Of a stretch of DNA of 64,000 bases, positions 33,706-42,753 are shown piece by piece. The translations under genes and the position numbers were made by a program. The notes beneath the pieces are model-generated. The model saw only the letters and a list, made by a program, of their open reading frames with translations, ran no database searches and was not told the DNA's origin. Location: positions 248,001-312,000 of the forward strand of contig JAJDDK010000005.1 of NCBI GenBank assembly GCA_029260345.1, in the 5' to 3' direction. The DNA is from Phycisphaerales bacterium. Lineage in GTDB: Bacteria > Planctomycetota > Phycisphaerae > Phycisphaerales > UBA1924. The first letter of the stretch is position 1; every line of letters begins with the position of its first letter.

Positions 33706-35238
33706 ATGACGACCAAGACGGCTCCGGCGACGGCGGCATACACCGAATTGTGCGATCACCTGCGCGAGGCGGAAACGGTGGACTCTCTCGCGCGGCTTAC
33801 GTCGTGGGATCAAGAGACAGAAATGCCGCCCAAAGCGGCGTCGTTCCGCGCCGAGCAGCTTTCACTGCTGAGCCGACTGGCGCACGAACGCTGGACCAGC
33901 CCGAAGCTAGGTGAACTCATCAGCGCGTGTGAGTCGGACTCGGACCTTCAGAGTGATCGCGTGCGAGCCGCAAACATTCGAGAGATTCGCCGCGATTACG
34001 ACCGCGCGACAAAGCTGCCGTCGAGCCTCGTGTCGGAGATTGCCGACACATCGAGCCGCGCGATGGAAGTGTGGAAGGAAGCGCGCAGCAAGAACGACTT
34101 CAAATTGTTCCAGCCGTGGCTGGAAAAGACCGTAGGTCTCGCGCGAAAGAAGGCGGAGTGCTACGGTGCGCCCGCCGGCGGCGAGTTGTATGACGCGCTG
34201 ATTGATGAATACGAACCCGGCGTGCTTGGCTCTGAGATCGCGGAGGTGTTCAAACCGCTACGAGCCGCGCTGACGCCGTTCATTGCGGAAATCGCACAGG
34301 CGCCGAAACGACCGTCGGGCGCGCCTGATGAAGCGAAGGTTGATCGCGCCAAGCAGATCGAATTCAACAAGATGGTCGCGGAGAAGATCGGCTTCGATGC
34401 GAAGGCGGGGTATCTCGCGGTCTCGGCGCATCCGTTCTCGGAGAGCATCGCTCCCGGTGACACGCGCATGACCACGCGTTACTACGAAGACCACTTCACG
34501 GATTCACTTTCCGGCACGATGCACGAAACGGGCCACTCGCTGTACGAGCAGGGCTTGCCGAAAATGGAGTTCTTCGGCCAGCCGATCGCGAAGTACATCA
34601 GCCTCGGCGTGCATGAGAGCCAGTCGCGCTTGTGGGAAAATCAGGTTGGACGAAGCCGCGCATTCTGGGAGTGGATCACGCCGATCGTGAAGAAGGACCT
34701 GGCGCCGGCGCTGGATAAATTCGGCGTGGATGATTTCTACGGCTGTGTGAACATCATCGAGCCGTCGTTCATTCGCGTGGAAGCTGACGAAGCGACGTAT
34801 CACTTGCATGTGATGCTGCGCTTTGACTGCGAACGTGCGCTCATCTCTGGTGATCTCGCCATTGCTGACCTGCCCGCGTGGTGGAACGACCGCATCAAGA
34901 AGGATCTCGGTCTGACCGTGCCCAATGAAGCCAAGGGGTGTCTGCAGGACATTCACTGGTCGATGGGCGCCATCGGGTATTTCCCGACGTATTCGTTGGG
35001 AAGTCTGCTGTCGGCGCAGCTGTGGGACACGATTCAGGAGCAGGTTCCCGGCGTTGAAGACGGTTTCTCCCGCGGCGAGTTCGCACCTCTTCTCGACTGG
35101 CTGCGCATGAACATTCACTCCGTCGGTCGTCAGCACACGGCGAGCGAACTCACAGAGAAGCTCACCGGCGCTCCGCTCTCGCACGAGCCGCTGATGCGGT
35201 ATCTCGAGAAGAAGCTGCGCCCGATGTACGGAATCTGA
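33706..35238 (+). CDS. M32 metallocarboxypeptidase (carboxypeptidase Taq)
   Basis: 510-residue cytoplasmic carboxypeptidase. The HEXXH zinc motif is H273-ETG-H277 in TMHETGHSLYEQG, and the third ligand Glu is in the LGVHESQSRLWENQVG block about 30 residues later. Further M32 landmarks are SWDQETEMPPKA near the N-terminus and EADEATYHLHVMLR. Start ATG at 33706 matches the family N-terminus (long upstream extension rejected). Full length. Releases C-terminal amino acids except proline; not in an obvious operon. Confidence 0.95.
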   Translation: MTTKTAPATAAYTELCDHLREAETVDSLARLTSWDQETEMPPKAASFRAEQLSLLSRLAHERWTSPKLGELISACESDSDLQSDRVRAANIREIRRDYDRATKLPSSLVSEIADTSSRAMEVWKEARSKNDFKLFQPWLEKTVGLARKKAECYGAPAGGELYDALIDEYEPGVLGSEIAEVFKPLRAALTPFIAEIAQAPKRPSGAPDEAKVDRAKQIEFNKMVAEKIGFDAKAGYLAVSAHPFSESIAPGDTRMTTRYYEDHFTDSLSGTMHETGHSLYEQGLPKMEFFGQPIAKYISLGVHESQSRLWENQVGRSRAFWEWITPIVKKDLAPALDKFGVDDFYGCVNIIEPSFIRVEADEATYHLHVMLRFDCERALISGDLAIADLPAWWNDRIKKDLGLTVPNEAKGCLQDIHWSMGAIGYFPTYSLGSLLSAQLWDTIQEQVPGVEDGFSRGEFAPLLDWLRMNIHSVGRQHTASELTEKLTGAPLSHEPLMRYLEKKLRPMYGI

Positions 35239-35243
35239 AAGAG

Positions 35244-35294
35244 GCCCCAGGAGCCGGTGGCCAGGCATCAGCGAGAACTGGGGCCTGGCTCCTG
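35244..35294. repeat. inverted repeat between convergent genes
   Basis: GCCCCAG...CCAGGAGCC at 35244-35255 is matched by CTGGGGCCTGGCTCCTGG at 35278-35294. The segment lies between the convergent ends of the M32 peptidase and the CPBP protease and may act as a two-way terminator or be another repeat; there is no T run. Confidence 0.5.
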
Positions 35295-35311
35295 GTGACT
35301 GACGCCTGCTA

Positions 35312-36805
35312 TTAGCTCATTGCGACGATGAGCGCTGTCACGAGGATGGCGTTGTGAACGCCGTGCGCGAACATGGGCGCGATGAGTGAGCCGCGCCATT
35401 CGCGCATCATGGCGAAGTTGAATCCGAGCGCCATCAGGGGCGGCACCAGAAGAATGCCCTGCGGATGAATCACCGCGAAGATGAATCCGACCAGAAGCGC
35501 GCTGAAGACAGCGCCGAATGTGCCGCGCAAATGGTGGAAGAGCGCGCCGCGGAACATGGATTCCTCCGTCAGCGGCGCCCACACGGACGCGAGCAAATAC
35601 AACGAGATCACCGTCCAAAGTGAGGCGCCGCCCACGCTCTGCACAATCGGGTGCGACGGGGGCGCGGCGGGGCCTTCCGCAGGCGCCGTGATCGCGCTGA
35701 GCACCAACGTCAAAAGAACACTCAGCGCCACGATCGGCAGTCCGGCGAGGTATCCGACAATGCCCGCGCCAAGTTCCTTCATCACGCCTTCGCCGCGATG
35801 CCAGCCGAGGGCGTATTTCAGTTGCGTTGGCGAGGCGCCGCGCACGAGTGGCCAGAACAGGATGAGCAGCAGCGACCATCGCAAGATCTCGACGGCGATT
35901 GACGGGAGATAATCCGCGACCGAAGCCATCCCGATGAAACCCAGAAGGAAGAGGGCGAAGGTTTCGAGGTACACGCTGCCGCCCGGCGCCGGCGGCGCAT
36001 AGCGCACGCGCAGTTTCCCGCCCATTAGGCGCACGAACAGAACGATCAGAATCACGAAGCCGATGATCACGGCGATCAATGCGACGGTCGCGAGACCCAG
36101 CACCAGATACAGCACGCGCATCGCGGGCGCGATGACGGCCTCGCGGGCCGGGTCATTGTCTTCGAGGTTTGACGTCAGCGCAACCTCGGCGAACCAGCCG
36201 TGATGGTCGCGCAAGGCCGCGGCGTCTTCATCAGTGAGCGCCTCCGAGCCGGATTCGATCAGCGTGCGAATGCGAGCGGCGTCTTTGAAGACATATTCCG
36301 GAACCTCCGGAGTGACCGCCGTCTCATCTATGACGTCAGGCTCTTCGGGCGCTGATGTGGCCAGATCGAGCTGCTCAAGCGCGGTTTCAGAACGATCAAA
36401 GTTGGCGGCGACGAGCGCAAGGCGAAGTTGGTCGTCGCGCGACGCGGCCATGCCCTCGAGTTGTTCGAGCATCTGGTCGGTCGCCATGTCCACCTGCTCT
36501 TGCGCGGGCGACATCTTGGCGACCTCAACGGCGCCGACGGCGTAGCGGCCCATCAGTTTGAAGATGCCCGAGGTGGAGGAGGGCGCGGTTTGCGCCGTTG
36601 CCGGGGCGCCGCCGCCCACTACGAAGTTGTTGCTGATGACGATGATCGAGACCACGCAGATGATGGCGAGCCACGACAGCGCCGTCATGCCCATCGAGCC
36701 GGGGTCGCGCAGCTTTTGAGGCCTGGTGGCGCCCGCGTTGGGGCCGGGGTCGTTCTCAAAGTGGTCGGAATGGCCTGCGGGCGTGTTGGGGGGCAGATTC
36801 TCCAT
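35312..36805 (-). CDS. CPBP (CAAX/Abi-type) intramembrane metalloprotease
   Basis: 497 residues with about nine membrane helices. The catalytic signature is in the C-terminal third: TEESMFRGALFHHLRG (EExxxR), then AVIHPQG and HGVHNAIL, which supply the His residues. The N-terminal part holds one helix (ALSWLAIICVVSIIVISNNF) and a polar region of about 170 residues (54-215) outside the family core. Eukaryotic relatives process CAAX prenyl proteins; bacterial members act in bacteriocin immunity or envelope processing. Its role here is unknown. It is divergent from rplM with a 341-base region between. Confidence 0.85.
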   Translation of the reverse strand: MENLPPNTPAGHSDHFENDPGPNAGATRPQKLRDPGSMGMTALSWLAIICVVSIIVISNNFVVGGGAPATAQTAPSSTSGIFKLMGRYAVGAVEVAKMSPAQEQVDMATDQMLEQLEGMAASRDDQLRLALVAANFDRSETALEQLDLATSAPEEPDVIDETAVTPEVPEYVFKDAARIRTLIESGSEALTDEDAAALRDHHGWFAEVALTSNLEDNDPAREAVIAPAMRVLYLVLGLATVALIAVIIGFVILIVLFVRLMGGKLRVRYAPPAPGGSVYLETFALFLLGFIGMASVADYLPSIAVEILRWSLLLILFWPLVRGASPTQLKYALGWHRGEGVMKELGAGIVGYLAGLPIVALSVLLTLVLSAITAPAEGPAAPPSHPIVQSVGGASLWTVISLYLLASVWAPLTEESMFRGALFHHLRGTFGAVFSALLVGFIFAVIHPQGILLVPPLMALGFNFAMMREWRGSLIAPMFAHGVHNAILVTALIVAMS

Positions 36806-37146
36806 GGTCGTATCATCGGCTGATGGGCCGATCCGTCCAGCACGAGGAGCCCGGAGCCGGGCAATCGGGCGGCGTGCGCGGTTTGACAGGATTCTGGGGG
36901 CGGCTAAGCTACTCGACTCAAATTCGCGATTGGCGCCGCCTCGTGCGGCTCACCACCTGCGAATTCCATTCAGTTTCTGTCGCCTGTGCCGGATCGAGTC
37001 GCGATCAGCAGGCCGCAGCCGTCGCAGGCGAAAGCGTTTGCGAAGGGCCCAATACACGCGGTTGCTCGGAAGGATCCGGCAACAGGCGTGAATGAGTGAT
37101 CGTGTCGTCGTTTCTTCCGCGTGCTTGACCACTGAGGTGAGACGCT
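36806..37146. other. intergenic region upstream of rplM
   Basis: 341 bases with no credible gene. Holds the likely rplM promoter (36883-36910) and the upstream side of the CPBP protease gene. I see no riboswitch or ribosomal-protein binding hairpin that I can name. Confidence 0.5.
36883..36910 (+). promoter_or_regulatory. candidate sigma-70 promoter for rplM-rpsI
   Basis: A perfect -35 TTGACA at 36883-36888, 16 bases, then TAAGCT as a weak -10 (36905-36910). It would leave a leader of about 230 bases before rplM. Confidence 0.45.
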
Positions 37147-37578
37147 ATGCGTCAGACGTACTTTGCAAAGAACGGTGAGATTGAGCGTCGTTGGCGCCAG
37201 GTTGACGCTGAGGGCAAGTCCCTTGGTCGTCTGGCCTCCGACATCGCTGTGATTCTCATGGGCAAGCACCGGCCGGAATACACGCCGCACGTGGACACGG
37301 GCGACTTCGTCGTCGTGACCAACGCGGAGAAAATCGTGTTGACTGGCTCGAAAGCGCAGCACAAGTTCCGCAAGACGTACAGCGGCTATCCCGGCGGCCA
37401 GCGGATGGAGTCGTACGAGAGCCTGCTGCGTCGTCGTCCTGAGATCGTCGTTGAGGACGCGGTTCGCCGCATGCTCCCCAAGACGCGTCTCGGTCGTCAG
37501 ATGATCAAGAAGCTGAAGGTGTACCGCGGCCCCAACCATCCCCATCAGGCGCAGCGTCCTGAAGCGATGGCGGTCTGA
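37147..37578 (+). CDS. rplM: 50S ribosomal protein L13
   Basis: 143 residues, full length. RQTYFAKNGEIERRWRQVDA is the N-terminal block, LGRLASDIAVILMGKHRP the next, then SGYPGGQRMESYESLL and VRRMLPKTRLGRQM with LKVYRGPNHPHQAQRPEA at the end. Early 50S assembly protein. GAGGTGAG lies a few bases before the ATG. Followed after 92 bases by rpsI, the universal order. Confidence 0.97.
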   Translation: MRQTYFAKNGEIERRWRQVDAEGKSLGRLASDIAVILMGKHRPEYTPHVDTGDFVVVTNAEKIVLTGSKAQHKFRKTYSGYPGGQRMESYESLLRRRPEIVVEDAVRRMLPKTRLGRQMIKKLKVYRGPNHPHQAQRPEAMAV

Positions 37579-37670
37579 CACTTCGTACGAATCACCCAAC
37601 CGTGATTGCCTTGAACCCGAATTCGATTCCCGCGACTTCCCGCATCGACGCCCATCCGGAGCAACGCACC

Positions 37671-38186
37671 ATGGCGGACGAGACCATGACCCCAGCCGCT
37701 GAAGCCACGATTACCCCCGCTGAGGCGCCTGCGCCCAAGCCGAAGTTCGAGTTCACGGCGGACAATCCGTGGTGCTGGGGCACCGGCCGACGCAAGACCG
37801 CAGTGGCGCGTGTTCGCATCCGTCCCGGCACGGGCAAGTTCATGGTGCAGGTGAAGCGCATCAACAAGAAAGACCCAGACGCGGCGTTCAAGCCCGTCGA
37901 CGTGTACTTCACGGAGGATCGCGATCGCAACGACGTGGTCGCCCCGCTGAAGGAAACGGCCACGCTCGGCAAGGTCGACGTCTACGCCCGCGTGCGTGGC
38001 GGCGGCTACATGGGCCAGGCCGGCGCGATTGTGCTCGGCATCGCTCGTGCGCTGAAGGATTTCGATCCCGGCCTCGAACACACGCTGCGTGAGCACGGTT
38101 TCCTGACGCGCGACCCGCGCGAAGTGGAACGCAAGAAGTACGGTCAGGCCGGCGCTCGCCGTCGCTTCCAGTTCTCGAAGCGATAA
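37671..38186 (+). CDS. rpsI: 30S ribosomal protein S9
   Basis: 171 residues; the ATG at 37671 is supported by GGAGC upstream. Residues 1-40 are an Ala/Pro/Glu-rich extension absent from most S9 proteins. The S9 core starts at WCWGTGRRKTAVARVRIRPG, with GGGYMGQAGAIVLGIARAL and the basic tail ERKKYGQAGARRRFQFSKR that reaches the P-site tRNA. Pairs with rplM. Confidence 0.97.
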   Translation: MADETMTPAAEATITPAEAPAPKPKFEFTADNPWCWGTGRRKTAVARVRIRPGTGKFMVQVKRINKKDPDAAFKPVDVYFTEDRDRNDVVAPLKETATLGKVDVYARVRGGGYMGQAGAIVLGIARALKDFDPGLEHTLREHGFLTRDPREVERKKYGQAGARRRFQFSKR

Positions 38187-38229
38187 TTCCTGTTCGCCGC
38201 CGGGGCCACATGCCCGGCTGGAAGTTGTC

Positions 38230-38670
38230 ATGACCACCGAACCGGGTGTTGAAACCCCAATCTGCACGAGCGTCATCGTTTGTGAGCAGATTTATCAGGA
38301 TCGCGCCACGGGAAAGCTGGCGCTGATCGGGGTGTTCAATCGCGTCGGCGCTGAGCGGTTCCCGCATCAGGAAAACATCAGTGTGTTCTTCTCGCTGACC
38401 AACGGCCGCGGGCAGGTGGATGTGACGCTCCGTATCGAGCAGGACGACGGCGAAGCGCTCGTCACGATCAATGGGCAGCACACGATTCCGGGTCCGCTGA
38501 CGATCCTTGACCACGGCGTGCAGCTCAAGAAAGCGACATTCAAAAAAGCCGGTCGTCACTGGGCGACCGTCTGGTGCGGCGCCGAACTGCTCAACCGCCG
38601 CCCCTTTGACGTCGTGCCTATGCAACAAGCGCCGCAGGGCGACATGCCACCGGACGTTACCGAGGCATGA
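38230..38670 (+). CDS. conserved hypothetical protein (DUF6941-like)
   Basis: 146 residues, no signal peptide or membrane segment. The opening pattern (CTSVIVCEQIYQDRATGKLALIGVFNRV) matches the small DUF6941-type proteins often found in planctomycetes, which begin with a 'cd-i--d--tgK-slIGvf' strand, and the remainder is beta-rich (VDVTLRIEQDDGEALVTING). Function unknown. It overlaps the pseudouridine synthase gene by 4 bases and follows rpsI by 43, so it is probably co-expressed with both. A role in translation is therefore conceivable by position only. Confidence 0.65.
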   Translation: MTTEPGVETPICTSVIVCEQIYQDRATGKLALIGVFNRVGAERFPHQENISVFFSLTNGRGQVDVTLRIEQDDGEALVTINGQHTIPGPLTILDHGVQLKKATFKKAGRHWATVWCGAELLNRRPFDVVPMQQAPQGDMPPDVTEA

Positions 38671-39335
38671 ACGCGCCGGGCGAATTGCCCGTCGTGTGCG
38701 CCGGTGACGGGTGGGTCGTGATCGACAAACCCGCGGGGTTGCTCTCCGTTCCCGGCATCGGGCCAGCCAATCAAATTTGCGTGGCGTCTTACGTGCAGTC
38801 GCTCTTTCCTGAGGCGACGGGGCCGCTGATTGTGCACCGGCTCGACATGGAAACGAGCGGGCTGATGGTCGTCGCGCTGAACTCGGAAACACACCGAAAA
38901 CTGTCGATGGCGTTCGAACAGCGCGTGATCGAGAAAAAGTACGTCGGTGTCGTGCATGGCGATGTGCGCGGCTCGGGCGGCGTCATCGAGTTGCGCCACC
39001 GCGTCGATCTCGACAATCGACCCAAGCAGATGATCGATCCCGAGCGCGGCAGGCTTGCGATTACCCAGTGGCGCGTCATCGGGCGAAATGAAGCCGGCGC
39101 TGATTCGGATTCCGTGCGCACGCGGCTGGAGTTCAAACTCATCACCGGACGCACGCACCAGATCCGCATTGCGTGTTCCGCGGGACAGGGGCTCAATGCG
39201 CCGCTGGTCGGCGACAGTTTGTATGGCGTGACTGGTGACGAATCGCCCCGAATGCTGCTGCACGCGACTTCACTGATCTTCACCAGCCCGAACAACCGCC
39301 AGACCGTGCGCACAGTGTCGCCCCCGCCGTTTTGA
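38667..39335 (+). CDS. RluA-family pseudouridine synthase
   Basis: 222 residues converting uridine to pseudouridine in rRNA or tRNA. The catalytic aspartate is D60 in HRLDMETSG, preceded by VVIDKPAGLLSVPG and followed by KKYVGVVHG and GRTHQIRIACS. No S4 domain, so it resembles the short RluA/TruC-like members; the target base is not predictable. ATGA overlap with the upstream small gene. Confidence 0.9.
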   Translation: MNAPGELPVVCAGDGWVVIDKPAGLLSVPGIGPANQICVASYVQSLFPEATGPLIVHRLDMETSGLMVVALNSETHRKLSMAFEQRVIEKKYVGVVHGDVRGSGGVIELRHRVDLDNRPKQMIDPERGRLAITQWRVIGRNEAGADSDSVRTRLEFKLITGRTHQIRIACSAGQGLNAPLVGDSLYGVTGDESPRMLLHATSLIFTSPNNRQTVRTVSPPPF

Positions 39336-39428
39336 CGGATTGCCAAGAAGAGGCATCCGGACCGCCGCGCCGTGCGTACAAGCACTGGCGCCCGCCGGCG
39401 GCGGCGCGGTGAGAAAAGGGGCAATTTG

Positions 39429-40490
39429 ATGACAACGCGAATGATCGCAGTGATTGGTGTGATCTCAGCGCTGGCAAGCGCAACGCATGCCAACGCGCAA
39501 ACGAATGACGATGACGTTCGGCGCCAGTTCGATTTCTGGCTCGGCGAGTGGGACGTCGTGAATCGATTCTGGGCGGCGGGCCAAGGCGAAGCGGTCGTCC
39601 CCGGCAATGCGCTGCGCGTGTATCCGATTCTCAATGGCGATGCGCTCGTCGAACACTATCGCGGCGTCAACTGGCTCGGCGCCGACATCCTTGGCTTCAG
39701 CGTGCGCGCGTACGACCCGGAAAAAGAAAAGTGGGTCATCCTGCTGAACTGGCCGTCGAATGATGCGCGCTTCTGGACGATGGAAGGCGGCTTTCGCCAC
39801 AACCGCGGCGAGTTCTTCGGTGATTCCAAAACACCCGACGGCGGCGAGCGTCTGAACCGCTACACATTCTCCGACTCCGTCCCCGGATTCTACCGCTGGG
39901 ACAACTCATTCAGTGATGACGGCGGCGCCACATGGGCGCGCCCGAGCTACATCATGGAAGGCGTCCGCCGCGAGAAGGGAACAGAAAAGTTCGACACGGC
40001 GTGGCTGCACGGCGCAGACATTGACGAACGCTGCCCCGGTGATGAACGGCGCGATATGGATTTCACGGTTGGATCATGGTCGGGAACCGCTTCGCAACTG
40101 CAAGGAGATGGAAGCTGGCGCGACATGCCCGCAACGTTGCAAACGGATCTCATCCTCGCCGGCTGCGCCGTGATGAGCCAGTTCACACTCACGACGCCCA
40201 GCGGTGAGGTCTACGAAGAGTTCGACATCAACGCCTACAACGGCCAGGCGCAGCAGTGGGTGGCGTACACACTCAGTACGCAAAGCACATCACTGAAGCG
40301 ATACGAGGGCGCCGCGGCGGATGAGGATGGCGTGATCACACTGACTACCACACTGCCCGACGGCGTTGTCGAACGCGTTCGCCGCTTTCCGAAGAATGAA
40401 CACGAATTTCTATGGGAGGCGGCGTGGTCCTACGACGACGCGAAGACGTGGACAGTGCTGATGAAGGGTGAGTTCAGCAGGACGGAATAA
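39429..40490 (+). CDS. secreted protein with two DUF1579-like lipocalin domains
   Basis: 353 residues from the ATG at 39429, which gives a signal peptide (MIAVIGVISALASATHANAQ). Two similar beta-barrel-like halves follow: the first opens FDFWLGEWDVVNRFWA (about residue 32) and the second MDFTVGSWSGTASQL (about residue 215). Both contain the Phe-x-x-Gly-x-Trp start of the DUF1579/lipocalin-like family and end near EAAWSYDDAKTWT-type strands. I read this as an internal duplication. Ligand and role unknown. Confidence 0.65.
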   Translation: MTTRMIAVIGVISALASATHANAQTNDDDVRRQFDFWLGEWDVVNRFWAAGQGEAVVPGNALRVYPILNGDALVEHYRGVNWLGADILGFSVRAYDPEKEKWVILLNWPSNDARFWTMEGGFRHNRGEFFGDSKTPDGGERLNRYTFSDSVPGFYRWDNSFSDDGGATWARPSYIMEGVRREKGTEKFDTAWLHGADIDERCPGDERRDMDFTVGSWSGTASQLQGDGSWRDMPATLQTDLILAGCAVMSQFTLTTPSGEVYEEFDINAYNGQAQQWVAYTLSTQSTSLKRYEGAAADEDGVITLTTTLPDGVVERVRRFPKNEHEFLWEAAWSYDDAKTWTVLMKGEFSRTE

Positions 40491-40673
40491 GTGCGATTGC
40501 AGGGCTATTGTCGGCCAAGACGCGGTTTTTCGAATGGGATTGGGAATCCGGCAGGTACGATTGAATCAGTTCGCCGTGAGCGGCGCGAGGAGGCGCTGCT
40601 TTTCGGCGAGTTGTTGGCTGGTGAACTTGTCGTCGTCGATATGGTGACGACGGCGCCTAGCTGGAGCAGCGCC

Positions 40674-42008
40674 ATGAGGGTGCGCAAGACTTGGTTATTT
40701 TCTCTGAGCGCTGCTGCGGCGGTGACGGCAGGCTCGAACGCTTCGGATTTTCTTGGTTTCTTTACAGCGTCGCCTATTCCGTCCGGCGGCGATAATCACA
40801 CCATCGAAGCGGCTGATCTGAACGGCGATGGCCTCGTTGATCTGGTGCTGCCGAATTTCGAAGTGGATTTCGACAGCGTGTCAGTTGTGCTCAATACGAG
40901 GGGCGGAACATTCGCCGCGCCAATACTCGTTGATCTGGGCGCTCGGCCGTGGGCAGCTCGATCAGCCGATCTTGATTTGGATGGCGATCTCGATATCTGC
41001 GTGAATGCGACGGATGGCATGCTCGTCACCCGTGTTCATGTCTTGCTGAACGATGGCGATGCAAATTTCACGCCCGGCGGCGCATTTCTCATCGCCGGTC
41101 AGGCAAGACAATTGCGCCTCGCAGACTTGAATGGTGACGGCGTGATAGATGCGGTGACCGTGAACCACGGCTCCAACAACATATCAGTACTTATGGGTGA
41201 CGGCGCAGGAGGGTTTTCGCCGCAATCGGTCTACCTTGCCGGGCATGTGCCGGCCGATGCGACGATCGGTGATATCAACATGGATGGCGCGCCTGATTTG
41301 GTCGTCGCTAATGCCTTTAGTAAAGACGTTTCAATCTTTTTGAATGATGGGAGTGGTGAGTTTCCTGTAGAGCAAATCACCACCTTCCAACTGCCACCGC
41401 CGCCAGGTTCAACATTTGTTCACAGCCCGAACTCGGTTGTCATTCAAGATTTCAACAACGACGGTGTCAACGATCTCATCATCGCACATGGTGGCCCTTG
41501 GTGGGCAATATTATTTGGAGTGAAGGATGGCGGACTTGGCGAACCCATTCTCATTGCAGCGCCCGCCGGCATGGTGGATGTGATTGCGCCTGATCTTGAC
41601 GAAGATGGCGATCTTGACCTGATGTTCACACAGCCGCTCGATCGATCGCTTGCCGTCTGGCTGAACGATGGGGATGGAAACTTTGAACTTGTGCAGGAGA
41701 TGCCGACGCTCATCGAGCCGCTCGACATCGCGATTGCCGATTTTGATCACGATGGCGACCTCGACGCAGCCGTCGCGCATGCGCTTGCAGAAGAGCTTGG
41801 CCTTCACTTCCAAGCCAGCGGACCGTTTGCGCCGGACTTCAATGGCGACGGGGTGGTCAACGGAATTGATTTGGCGCACCTGCTTGCGCAATGGGGCGGG
41901 CCAGGCGATGCAGACGTCAATCGATCGGGCATTGTTGATGGAGTTGATCTGACGGCAGTTTTGTTTGAGTGGGGTCCGATCGGCGATAAGCGGTTCACGA
42001 CTCGCTGA
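40674..42008 (+). CDS. secreted FG-GAP/VCBS repeat protein with dockerin-like C-terminus
   Basis: 444 residues. Start at 40674 chosen because it gives the signal peptide VRKTWLFSLSAAAAVTAGSNA and has GGAG upstream; an upstream GTG frame adds a non-signal extension. Seven or so D.NGDG..D repeats (AADLNGDGLVDLVLP, LADLNGDGVIDAVTV, IQDFNNDGVNDLIIA) form a beta-propeller. The C-terminus has two dockerin-like loops, DFNGDGVVNGIDLAHLLAQW and a second built on DVNRSGIVDGVDLT. Same architecture as 7751-9373, probably extracellular. Its last 14 bases overlap the end of the convergent rdgB. Confidence 0.85.
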   Translation: MRVRKTWLFSLSAAAAVTAGSNASDFLGFFTASPIPSGGDNHTIEAADLNGDGLVDLVLPNFEVDFDSVSVVLNTRGGTFAAPILVDLGARPWAARSADLDLDGDLDICVNATDGMLVTRVHVLLNDGDANFTPGGAFLIAGQARQLRLADLNGDGVIDAVTVNHGSNNISVLMGDGAGGFSPQSVYLAGHVPADATIGDINMDGAPDLVVANAFSKDVSIFLNDGSGEFPVEQITTFQLPPPPGSTFVHSPNSVVIQDFNNDGVNDLIIAHGGPWWAILFGVKDGGLGEPILIAAPAGMVDVIAPDLDEDGDLDLMFTQPLDRSLAVWLNDGDGNFELVQEMPTLIEPLDIAIADFDHDGDLDAAVAHALAEELGLHFQASGPFAPDFNGDGVVNGIDLAHLLAQWGGPGDADVNRSGIVDGVDLTAVLFEWGPIGDKRFTTR

Positions 42009-42672
42009 TTAAATCACGAAGCGTTGAAGCAATCGCCCGCGTCGCGTCGCCGCGGTGGCTGCGCGCGTTTTTTTCTTCTGGTGGCAGTTCGGCGCTGGTG
42101 CGACCGTCGGGGAGTTCGAGCAGGGGGTCGTAGCCGAAGCCGTTGTCGCCTCGGGGGGTGTCGGTGATGACGCCTTCGAACACGCCGCGACTGGTGGCGA
42201 GGATGGCGCCGTCGGGGGCGGCGAGGCACATGGCGCAGACGAAGCGCGCGGTGCGTTTTGCCTTTGGAACGTTCGCGAGTTCGCGCAGGAGTTTGTCGTT
42301 GTTGGCGGTGTCGCGCGCGGCGCGGTCGCCTTTAGCGCCGGCGTAGCGGGCGCTGCGCACGCCCGGAGCGCCATTGAGCGCATCGACTTCGAGGCCGGAG
42401 TCGTCGGCGAGACAAGGGCGGCCGGTGTGAGCCGCGTAGTAGCGCGCTTTGATCGCGGCGTTGCCTTCGAAGGTGTCCGCGTCTTCGATGGGTTCGGGGA
42501 GGGTGGAGGCGGCCGCCGCGCCCACGGGCGAGACGCCAGTGCCACCGTCTGTGTTCGATTCGGGGAGCCGCACGTCACCAAGCCCGATCGCTCGCACACC
42601 CAGCGGCGTGAGGATCGCGCTGATCTCTTCGAGCTTGTGTGGATTGGTGGTGGCGATGAGGAGGTCAATCAT
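41995..42672 (-). CDS. rdgB: RdgB/HAM1 dITP/XTP pyrophosphatase with repeat-encoded insertion
   Basis: Removes ITP, dITP and XTP from nucleotide pools. 225 residues from the ATG at 42672: LLIATTNPHKLEEI (start signature), DTFEGNAAIKARYYA, PCLADDSGLEVDALNGAPGVRSARYAG (catalytic Asp), and DNGFGYDPLL. Family members are about 195-205 residues. The excess lies at residues 40-57, between the VRLPE strand and PEPIEDADTFEGNA. This insertion reads TDGGTGVSPVGAAAAS and is the translation of a palindromic repeat core (42521-42546). The gene borders the repeat cluster 42673-43206, so two events of repeat spread are probably linked. Catalytic residues are intact. Confidence 0.93.
   Translation of the reverse strand: MIDLLIATTNPHKLEEISAILTPLGVRAIGLGDVRLPESNTDGGTGVSPVGAAAASTLPEPIEDADTFEGNAAIKARYYAAHTGRPCLADDSGLEVDALNGAPGVRSARYAGAKGDRAARDTANNDKLLRELANVPKAKRTARFVCAMCLAAPDGAILATSRGVFEGVITDTPRGDNGFGYDPLLELPDGRTSAELPPEEKNARSHRGDATRAIASTLRDLISES
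42521..42546. repeat. family E-type palindrome inside rdgB
   Basis: CCCACGGGCGAGACGCCAG followed by TGCCACC: arms ACGGGCG and CGCCAGT around AGA, imperfect. The intergenic element at 31013-31031 has the same GGGCGAGACG core when read on the opposite strand. Confidence 0.65.
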
Positions 42673-42696
42673 TGAGAGGAGACTAGTGGATTGGGT

Positions 42697-42732
42697 CTCA
42701 TCCCTCTCCCATTGGGAGAGGCTAGGTGAGGG
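42697..42732. repeat. family C repeat (diverged)
   Basis: CTCATCCCTCTCCCATTGGG then AGAGGCTAGGTGAGGG; hairpin CCTCTCCC/GGGAGAGG. First element of the 534-base gene-free stretch 42673-43206, which consists of repeats. Confidence 0.7.
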
Positions 42733-42753
42733 CTTTTGAGTGAGCATTTCAAA

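Noticed and set aside
40491-40673. N-terminal extension of the second FG-GAP protein from a GTG at 40491
   Set aside because: It would place the clear signal peptide about 60 residues inside the protein; the ATG at 40674 has its own GGAG.
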